DNA of 6,122 nucleotides from contig JAGRHX010001056.1 of assembly GCA_020444775.1 (NCBI GenBank), positions 1-6,122 on the forward strand, given 5' to 3'. The translations under genes and the position numbers were made by a program. Each line of letters starts with the position of its first letter. Within the stretch, counting starts at the first letter, position 1. The notes under the pieces were generated by a model that saw nothing but the letters and a program-made list of their open reading frames with translations, was not told the DNA's origin and did no database searches. The stretch is from Gammaproteobacteria bacterium. GTDB taxonomy: Bacteria > Pseudomonadota > Gammaproteobacteria > HK1. Below, in pieces: positions 1 through 5,420 of the stretch.

Positions 1-341
1 ATCACCGAGTCGCCCTCGCCGGGCTCGAAGACGGCGAACCAGGCGGCCGCCAGTGGCTGGCTCGACCAGTCCAACAGCCGGGTCGCCAGACCATGATGTT
101 GGGCGTGAGCAAGCCACGCCCAATCATCGGCGTCGTCCAGGTTCTCGAAGTGGCCCGCGTACCGTTGCCAGAGGCGGAAATGCTGCTCATCGGACTGATC
201 GGCGACCGGCGCACGACCGGCGCGTGGAATCAGCGGCCAATCGAGATCGGCGTGACCCCGATACAGCCAGCCGGACTCGCGTCGGTGCAGGCTGAGCACC
301 TGATGCAGCTCTATGAAATTCCGGACTCGATAGTCCTTCAT
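1..341 (-). CDS. FRG-domain protein, N-terminal part (cut by left edge)
   Basis: I read 113 codons from the ATG at 341-339 down to the window edge. The product matches the FRG domain, named for its Phe/Tyr-Arg-Gly motif. A WLYRGHADLDWPLIPR segment lies at residues 25-40, with Y27-R28-G29 as the signature. The second hallmark is AQHHGLATRLLDWSSQPLAA at residues 80-99, followed by the hydrophobic AWFAVFEPG. The start is well fixed: an in-frame TAG lies at 359-357 and no other ATG falls between it and 341. A purine run (GAGAGAG) about 10 bases upstream is a weak ribosome-binding candidate. No signal peptide is visible, so the protein is probably cytoplasmic. FRG domains occur in poorly characterised bacterial and phage-related proteins, some of them linked to defence or toxin loci. 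The biochemical activity is unknown to me and any C-terminal domain lies outside the window. The gene is divergent from dacB. Family assignment is confident; function is not. Confidence 0.88.
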   Translation of the reverse strand, partial: MKDYRVRNFIELHQVLSLHRRESGWLYRGHADLDWPLIPRAGRAPVADQSDEQHFRLWQRYAGHFENLDDADDWAWLAHAQHHGLATRLLDWSSQPLAAAWFAVFEPGEGDSV

Positions 342-829
342 GACGCAAGACTCTCTCTACGGCCGGTGCGGATGATTGCTCCGGATCGCTGCTCTGGATC
401 TCCGCCATCGTCCACTGGGCAATCGTGTCGAACATCGCCAGGCTGCAGGTGCGTGGTCACGGTGGTGACCTTGCGCACACGGCACGCCCATCGAAGGCTC
501 GGGTCGACTCGCGCAACAGCCCATGGGTGCAAAAAGGGGCGGCTGTGTTTTGCAGCAGCATAGCCAACAGCCATCGAAGAATTGCGCGATACGGTCCCAA
601 GTTGAGGTGTGGCCTGTGCTGTTCGTTCCTGAGTAACGTTGCGAGCAGTCCTTTGCAGCACGCCTCGGCGCACTCGTCGCGTCCAACGCCGCGCAGTACC
701 ATAGCGTGCCCATGTCGATCGCCGGCAACAGACCGGCACCGGCCGGTGTCGCGATCAGGTACCGCGAGTGCGGCGTTCATATTCGCTCAACAGCAGGGGG
801 CACGCCGCGCCGGCGTGTCGTTCGATATC
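342..829. other. Divergent intergenic gap without a convincing gene
   Basis: About 490 bases separate the start of the FRG gene from the first plausible start of the PBP4 gene. Open frames exist on both strands, but their translations are rich in Arg, Ser, Cys and Pro, lack hydrophobic cores and recognisable motifs, and have no good ribosome-binding site. The frame of the PBP4 gene stays open upstream to 425, but that extension looks like noncoding GC-rich DNA. The stretch around 530-660 is less GC-rich than the flanking genes. A 9-base direct repeat, TTTGCAGCA, occurs at 549-557 and 652-660 and may be chance. Both divergent promoters should lie here, but I see no convincing -35/-10 pair on either strand. 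Confidence 0.6.
449..478. repeat. Imperfect inverted repeat (possible operator or hairpin)
   Basis: The core GGTCAC-GGTG-GTGACC at 455-470 is a perfect 6-bp inverted repeat around a 4-base loop. After a short bulge, the outer arms GTGCG (449-453) and CGCAC (474-478) also pair. The whole structure spans 30 bases. No T-run follows on either strand, so it is not a standard intrinsic terminator. It lies about 108 bases upstream of the FRG start codon on that gene's strand and could be a regulator-binding site or a leader hairpin. Confidence 0.4.
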
Positions 830-2356
830 ATGCCGTCAAGCAGCGCTCCCGCCCTCAGGCAATCCGCGGCCCAACGCACGCGAGCCGTGCGCACGCGCCA
901 ACGCAAGTTGACAGTCATTGCGCCACGCTGGCGAGTGCTGTCTTCGCTCTTCGCCGGCCTGCTGGCGATGACCACGTTACAGGTCGAGGCACTCGAGCTG
1001 CCGCCGACGGTGACCGAGTTGATGACCCGCCACAAGCTGCCGAGCGACGGGCTCAGCCTGTATGTGCAGGCTGTGGACGAGAAGCAGCCGTTGATGGCGC
1101 TGAACGATGACGAGCCGCGCAATCCCGCGTCGGTGATGAAGCTCATCACCACCCTGGGGGCGTTGCATGGCCTGGGGCCGGCCTACCGTTTCAAGACCGA
1201 GGTCTGGCTGGATGGTGAGCTCGACGATGATGGCAGGCTGGCGGGTAACCTGTATCTGAAGGGCTACGGCGATCCGTTTCTGGTCACCGAGAGCTTCTGG
1301 CGACTGCTCAAGGATCTGCGGGAGTCCGGTCTGCAGCGCATCGACGGCGATCTGATCCTGGACGGCAGCTACTTCAGCACCCCAGCGCACGATCCGGCGC
1401 GCTTTGACAATCGACCGAATCGCGCCTACAACGTCGGGCCCAACGCACTGCTGGTCAACTTCAACGCCATTCGCTTCAAGCTCTATGTGCAGCCGCGTGT
1501 CGACAGGCTACGTATCGTCGCCGACCCGGCACTGGACAATCTGACCATCGTCAACGAGGCCAGGTTGGTCAAGGGACGCTGCACGCGTGCCGCGCAGCGT
1601 CGACTCGCGCTAGAGGTGCTGTCGTCGGGACCGCATCCGAAGATCGCCTTCACCGGCAGCTATCCGGCCAGCTGCGAGTATTCGGAGCAGCTGCGGTCGG
1701 TGGTCGAGCCGGTCTCCTACGTGCACGGCGTGTTCAGTAATCTCTGGGCGCAGCTCGGCGGCACTTTCAACGGTCGTACACGCGCAGGTGAGGTGCCGGA
1801 GAGTGCCCGTCTCCATCATCGAACCCTGTCGTTGCCGCTGTCACAGCTCATGCACTACATGAACAAGTACAGCAATAACGTAATGACTCGAAATCTGTTG
1901 CTCACGTTGGGAGCGGAGCGCTACGGTGCGCCTGGCACGCTGGGTAAGGGACGGCGTGCGATCCAGGAATGGCTGGCCGGTCATGGCATGAAGGCCAGCG
2001 ACCTGTTCCTGGACAACGGCTCCGGGTTGTCCCGTCGCGGCCGCGTCTCGGCGCGCACGCTGGGGCGGATGCTGTTGCTCGCGCACGAGAGCGATTTCAT
2101 GCCGGAGTTCGTTGCCTCGCTGCCGCTCGCGGCGCTGGACGGGACGTTGCGACGGCGTTTCCGGGAGACCGACCTGGGCGGCAAGCTGCATATGAAGACC
2201 GGTCTGCTCAACGACGTGCGCAGCATCGCCGGCTACATGCGCAATCGCAAGGGACAGACCCTGGTCGTGGTGATGCTACACAACCATCCGGGGGTCGAGC
2301 AGTTCATCGGCACCAAGGTCCAGGATGCGCTGCTCGAGTGGCTCTTCGAGCAGTGA
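830..2356 (+). CDS. dacB: D-alanyl-D-alanine carboxypeptidase/endopeptidase, PBP4 family
   Basis: This is a penicillin-binding protein 4 (peptidase family S13) enzyme. It acts in the periplasm, removing terminal D-Ala from peptidoglycan stem peptides and, in this family, cutting D-Ala-mDAP cross-links. Numbered from the ATG at 830 (508 aa), the catalytic motifs are SVMK at 101-104 (nucleophile S101, K104), SNN at 348-350 and KTG at 456-458. Another conserved segment, DNGSGLSR, sits at 395-402. A hydrophobic stretch (about 37-50) ending in VEA-LE at roughly 52-56 is a Sec signal. The start is uncertain. ATG 830 gives a long Arg-rich leader; TTG 908 gives a compact signal peptide and 482 residues, close to the 477 of E. 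coli DacB. Neither has a clear Shine-Dalgarno sequence. ATG 968 would remove the signal. The two cysteines C251 and C282 lie in the inserted domain between the SxxK and SxN motifs. The gene appears monocistronic, with 194 bases to the next start. Confidence 0.92.
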   Translation: MPSSSAPALRQSAAQRTRAVRTRQRKLTVIAPRWRVLSSLFAGLLAMTTLQVEALELPPTVTELMTRHKLPSDGLSLYVQAVDEKQPLMALNDDEPRNPASVMKLITTLGALHGLGPAYRFKTEVWLDGELDDDGRLAGNLYLKGYGDPFLVTESFWRLLKDLRESGLQRIDGDLILDGSYFSTPAHDPARFDNRPNRAYNVGPNALLVNFNAIRFKLYVQPRVDRLRIVADPALDNLTIVNEARLVKGRCTRAAQRRLALEVLSSGPHPKIAFTGSYPASCEYSEQLRSVVEPVSYVHGVFSNLWAQLGGTFNGRTRAGEVPESARLHHRTLSLPLSQLMHYMNKYSNNVMTRNLLLTLGAERYGAPGTLGKGRRAIQEWLAGHGMKASDLFLDNGSGLSRRGRVSARTLGRMLLLAHESDFMPEFVASLPLAALDGTLRRRFRETDLGGKLHMKTGLLNDVRSIAGYMRNRKGQTLVVVMLHNHPGVEQFIGTKVQDALLEWLFEQ

Positions 2357-2384
2357 GCCGGACCCGGACGATTCTCGAGCCGAC

Positions 2385-2411
2385 TCAAGAAGCGCTGCGA
2401 ACGGCCGAAAT
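2385..2411 (+). promoter_or_regulatory. Candidate sigma-28 (FliA)-like promoter for the sensor/MCP pair
   Basis: TCAA at 2385-2388 is followed, after exactly 15 bases, by GCCGAAAT at 2404-2411. The known FliA consensus is TAAA-N15-GCCGATAA, so this matches 3 of 4 and 6 of 8 positions with ideal spacing. The base after TCAA is G, as in the extended TAAAG form. Transcription would start near 2418, leaving a leader of about 130 bases. Chemoreceptor genes are often under FliA control, which makes the match attractive. A partial match in GC-rich DNA can still arise by chance. Confidence 0.35.
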
Positions 2412-2502
2412 CAACGGCTTTGTGCCGGTACCTGTGCATTCGATGTGGTGACGGAACGGGTGTCGGCGGACCGGTCGTCTGACCAGGACGTTCGGCGTGG
2501 CT

Positions 2503-2521
2503 GGGCAGCAGCGGGCTGCCC
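2503..2521 (+). repeat. Perfect 7-bp GC hairpin upstream of the sensor gene
   Basis: GGGCAGC (2503-2509) and GCTGCCC (2515-2521) pair perfectly around the loop AGCGG. The bases after it (GAGCGTGAG) contain no T-run. It lies 147 bases past the dacB stop and 29 bases before the sensor ATG. It could be a U-less terminator or RNA 3'-end protector for dacB, or a leader hairpin affecting translation of the sensor/MCP messenger. Which of these applies cannot be decided from sequence. Confidence 0.45.
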
Positions 2522-2550
2522 GAGCGTGAGAATCAGCCCCGGAATCCCTA

Positions 2551-3444
2551 ATGATGCGGCCACTACAGATGAGCCATGTCCTATCCGTGCTCGTGCTCGC
2601 TGCGGCGTTGTCCCAGTGTCTGGGCGTCGCCGCCCGTGCCGCGCCCGCGGAATCACTGAGCTCACTGGTGGCACGCAAGGCCGCGATCCTCTCGGGCATG
2701 CACCGCAAGGCGCGCAAGGCGCTGGTCACCGCGGCTCAGGACGAGGCCTTCGCCGACTATTTCCACGACCACGGCGAGCATCACCGGCACGCCGCGAAGC
2801 AACGTATCGATTCGATCTCGTTGAAGGTTCAATCACGATTCAATGTCGAGGAGATGTGTCTCATCGATGTGAACGGCGTCGAGCTGTCACGTATCGTCGG
2901 TGACCGTATTGCGCACGATCTCTCCGCCGACGAATCCGGGGCCGTGTTCTTTCGCCCCGGTATGGCGCTGGAGCCGCGTCATACCCTGGTGAGTCCCGTC
3001 TATCTGTCCGCCGACGCCGACAAGTGGGTGGTTGCCTATGTGACGCCGATCCTGGTCGGTGGGCAGCATGGCCAGGGTGACGCACAGAAGCGGGCCCTGC
3101 TGCATTTCGAACACGGGCTGGATGTCTATCAGGAGGCGCTGGCGAAGGGGTTGGCGGATCCGAACACGGTGCTGCTCGCGGTCGACGAGGCCGGCTTCGT
3201 GCTGTTCGACAGCCGTGCGCCCATCAAGGTGGCGCGCACAGGACAACACACCACGCAGGCCGACTACTTCGAGCGCTTCGAGCTGGGCGGGCTGAATCTG
3301 GAGGCGCTTCGAGAAAGCCTGGGTGGCAGCGGCGCGGCCAGTGATATGTCGGGTGTCGTCGCGGCTGACGGCAGGCGCTACGAGCTTGCGATCGCCCGGG
3401 CCGAGCACTGGCAGCTGGTCGCCTGGCGCGCGACAGAAGAATGA
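2551..3444 (+). CDS. Secreted periplasmic Cache-like sensor protein coupled to MCP
   Basis: The 297-residue product has an N-terminal signal peptide: hydrophobic core at about 9-28, with likely signal peptidase I cleavage after ARA at 28-30. It has no later membrane segment and no signalling domain, so it should be soluble in the periplasm. The body looks like a double Cache (PDC-type) ligand-binding fold. A long helix (34-95) is followed by MCLIDVNGVELSRIV (102-116), by SPVYLSADADKWVVAYVTPI (148-167), and by a second, smaller domain with LLAVDEAGFVLFDSR (208-222), ending in WQLVAW (287-292). A histidine cluster, H72, H74, H77, H78 and H80, sits in the first helix. An in-frame TGA at 2527-2529 limits the start to ATG 2551, 2554 or 2569; GGAA at 2541-2544 favours 2551 or 2554. 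Its stop overlaps the MCP start as ATGA, implying co-expression. It is probably an accessory receptor or ligand-binding partner for that MCP; the ligand is unknown. The Cache assignment is by pattern only. Confidence 0.82.
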   Translation: MMRPLQMSHVLSVLVLAAALSQCLGVAARAAPAESLSSLVARKAAILSGMHRKARKALVTAAQDEAFADYFHDHGEHHRHAAKQRIDSISLKVQSRFNVEEMCLIDVNGVELSRIVGDRIAHDLSADESGAVFFRPGMALEPRHTLVSPVYLSADADKWVVAYVTPILVGGQHGQGDAQKRALLHFEHGLDVYQEALAKGLADPNTVLLAVDEAGFVLFDSRAPIKVARTGQHTTQADYFERFELGGLNLEALRESLGGSGAASDMSGVVAADGRRYELAIARAEHWQLVAWRATEE

Positions 3445-5375
3445 GACTGCGGGCCAAGCTGGTCATGATGTTGGGGCTGGTGGCGCTATTGCCGCTGGCG
3501 CTGGTCTGCCTGTTGTCCTTCCAGGCCGCACGTACCGTGCTCACCGAGACCATCCACACCGAGCTGGTGACAGAGACCTCGGCGGCGCTGACGGACATTC
3601 AGCAGCACCTGAGTCGCTCGGTCTCCGACCTGCGTAGTTGGTCCAGGCTGCGCATCATGCAAGACGTGCTGATCGATGATCAGGATCAGGAGCTCGGCGG
3701 CGAGCTGCTGCGTCTTGACGAGCGATATCTTGGCTTCTCGGCATTGTTCGTGGTCAATCCCGAGGCGCGGGTCATCGCCAGCTCGGATCCGTCGCGAATG
3801 GGGCAGACGCTGCGCGGCAGTGAGTTTCTCGCCGCGATCGCGAAGGGCCGGAGTCATCAGGGCCGGGTGCAGCTGCAAGCCACACAGGACGGCGCCAACG
3901 CAGCGCCTGGCGAGCTGCTCATCGCCGAGCCCATACGTGCCGAGTACGACGAGAACACGATCATCGGTGGCCTGGTCGGTGTGGTCGACTGGACGGTGAT
4001 GCAGCGCTTGCTGTCGACGGTGCTGGTGGTCGGCAAGGCTCAGGCCGAAGGGCGCCGTCTGGTGCTGGTCGATACCGAGCGGGGAATGCCGTTGTTCGAC
4101 TCCAGTGCTCACGCCGGTCGGTCCGTGAGTGGGTTTGTGCGGGCCTTGCCCGAGTCCGACGGTGTGCATCGATTGTCGTTGGCCGCTACGCCATTCCTGG
4201 TCGCCGCTGACTCGTCTGCGGCACTCGGTGAGGCCGAGGATCCGGGCTGGCGCCTGTTCATGCTGTTGGCCGAGGAAGAGGCCTATGCCGACGTGCATGC
4301 GCTGCGCGATCGCTTCGCGCTGGTGGGCGGCAGTGTCGCCATATCGGTGCTGTTGATAGGGCTGCTTGCTGCGCGCCGGGTCGCGGGCCCGCTGTCCAGG
4401 ATTGCCGGCAGCCTGCAGGACATTGCCATCGGAGCAGCCGACCTGACCGCTACCCTGGAGATCCGGGGACGTGATGAGATCGCCAGCCTGGCTGGTGCAT
4501 TCAATCGGTTCGTCACCCGGATCCGTGACATGGTTCGGGAGATCACGCGCAGCGGTATGGCCATACGCGCCTCCGTGGAGCAACTGTCGGGCGTTGCCGA
4601 ACGCACCAGCGCGGATGTGCAACGACAGCGCGGTGAGACCGATGCGGCGATCGCCACCGTCGAGCGCATGGTGGAGTCGGTCCGCAAGGTGGCCGACAGC
4701 GCAGCGCTTGCTGCGCGAGCCGGCAAGGATGCGGGCCGGAATACCGAGGCCGGCACCGAGACCGTGCAGACCAGCGTCAAGGCCATCGAGTCACTGGCCG
4801 ATGAGGTGCAGCGGGCCGAGAACGTGATTCTGGAGCTGGAGCGCGAAGGACGGCGGATCGGCGGTATCGCGGACACGATTGCGGAGATCGCTTCCCAGGC
4901 CAACATCCTGGCGCTGAATGCCTCGATCGAGGCGGCGACAGCCGGCCAGCAAGGCAGCGGTTTCGCCGTGGTCGCGGGACAGATGCGCGAGCTGGCGCAG
5001 CGAACCGGCAGCGCGACCGCCGAGATCCAGCAGATCGTCGCGGGCTTGCACAATCGCACCGGAGCAGCCGTCGAAGCGATGCGCGGTAGTCGGGACGGCG
5101 CCTCGAGGAGCGTCGATCAGGCCAATGCCGTGCGCGAAGCGCTGAACTTGATCGCCGGTTCCATCGCAACGATTTCGGACATGAGTGAGCAGATCGCGAG
5201 CTCCACCGGTCAGCAGGTGCAGGGCATGGAGGACATTCGCAGCCATCTGCAGCGGGTCAGACAGATCGGCGAGGGCACGGCCGAGGGTGCCCGGCAGACC
5301 GAGTCGTCGTCCGACAGCCTGCGCGAGCAGACGGCGGCTCTCACCGCGCTGGTCGCGCGCTTCAAGACCGAATGA
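3441..5375 (+). CDS. Methyl-accepting chemotaxis protein with Cache-like sensor and HAMP
   Basis: This 644-residue inner-membrane chemoreceptor would relay a periplasmic signal to CheA/CheW. TM1 is at about 8-26. A periplasmic region follows (27-291), probably dCache, with SDPSRMGQTLRGSEFLAAI (115-133), GGLVGVVDW (176-184) and LVLVDTERGMPLFDS (207-221). TM2 is at about 292-311, HAMP at about 312-366, and the coiled-coil signalling domain runs from 367 to the end. The hairpin tip IASQANILALNASIEAA (483-499) is recognisable, and the pattern around QRGETD (396-401) resembles the 40H class. The tip is unusual: where E. coli Tsr has R388, E391, R394 and E402, this protein has T500, Q503, S506 and Q514. 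Likely methylation segments surround E399 and E408/E412, with STGQQ (588-592) on the return helix. There is no C-terminal CheR-docking pentapeptide (it ends FKTE). The sensor lacks the R-x-W-Y core of the amino-acid-binding dCache motif. The start codon is embedded in the stop of the upstream sensor gene (ATGA), and AGAAGA just before it is only a weak ribosome site, consistent with translational coupling. Confidence 0.93.
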   Translation: MRLRAKLVMMLGLVALLPLALVCLLSFQAARTVLTETIHTELVTETSAALTDIQQHLSRSVSDLRSWSRLRIMQDVLIDDQDQELGGELLRLDERYLGFSALFVVNPEARVIASSDPSRMGQTLRGSEFLAAIAKGRSHQGRVQLQATQDGANAAPGELLIAEPIRAEYDENTIIGGLVGVVDWTVMQRLLSTVLVVGKAQAEGRRLVLVDTERGMPLFDSSAHAGRSVSGFVRALPESDGVHRLSLAATPFLVAADSSAALGEAEDPGWRLFMLLAEEEAYADVHALRDRFALVGGSVAISVLLIGLLAARRVAGPLSRIAGSLQDIAIGAADLTATLEIRGRDEIASLAGAFNRFVTRIRDMVREITRSGMAIRASVEQLSGVAERTSADVQRQRGETDAAIATVERMVESVRKVADSAALAARAGKDAGRNTEAGTETVQTSVKAIESLADEVQRAENVILELEREGRRIGGIADTIAEIASQANILALNASIEAATAGQQGSGFAVVAGQMRELAQRTGSATAEIQQIVAGLHNRTGAAVEAMRGSRDGASRSVDQANAVREALNLIAGSIATISDMSEQIASSTGQQVQGMEDIRSHLQRVRQIGEGTAEGARQTESSSDSLREQTAALTALVARFKTE

Positions 5376-5392
5376 GGCGTGCCGGCAGGCAT

Positions 5393-5415
5393 GTGGCGAC
5401 GCGCAGGTCCGCCAC
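5393..5415. terminator. Weak hairpin between convergent genes
   Basis: The 45-base gap between the MCP stop (5373-5375) and the amidase stop (5421-5423) contains GTGGCG (5393-5398) and CGCCAC (5410-5415), a 6-bp perfect stem with an 11-base loop. No T-run follows in either direction. It is the only candidate for a shared bidirectional terminator here, and it is weak. Confidence 0.25.
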
Positions 5416-5420
5416 TGTGA

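Noticed and set aside
187..435. Minus-strand frame of 82 codons starting MFDTIAQW
   Set aside because: Its first 31 residues look protein-like, but it then runs out of frame through the well-supported FRG coding region for about 155 bases and becomes Arg/Ser-rich. A frameshifted FRG N-terminus was considered, but FRG homology starts normally at the ATG at 341.
425..829. Upstream extension of the PBP4 reading frame
   Set aside because: The frame is open, but the translation is Arg/Ser/Pro/Cys-rich without any domain-like pattern, and it would place a signal peptide more than 160 residues inside the protein.
908..913. TTGACA, a perfect -35 hexamer
   Set aside because: No -10 element occurs 16-18 bases downstream (the sequence there is GCGAGT), and it lies within the PBP4 leader coding region.
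2608..2640. Lipoprotein signal in the sensor protein (Cys23)
   Set aside because: The residues before the Cys are LSQ; Gln at -1 does not fit a lipobox, and a good signal peptidase I site (ARA) lies downstream.
3750..4000. Amino-acid-binding dCache motif in the MCP sensor
   Set aside because: The R-x-W-Y core is absent, so an amino-acid ligand is not supported.
3486..4622. Minus-strand open frame of 378 codons opposite the MCP
   Set aside because: It has no recognisable motif and lies entirely within the MCP gene; the long open frame follows from high GC at third codon positions.
4283..5059. Long minus-strand open frame of 258 codons opposite the MCP
   Set aside because: It is a mirror frame of the strongly supported MCP gene; its composition (Ser/Arg/Ala) is typical of an antisense shadow in GC-rich coding DNA.
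5360..5375. CheR-docking pentapeptide at the MCP C-terminus
   Set aside because: The protein ends in RFKTE, which does not match the NWETF/NWESF type.
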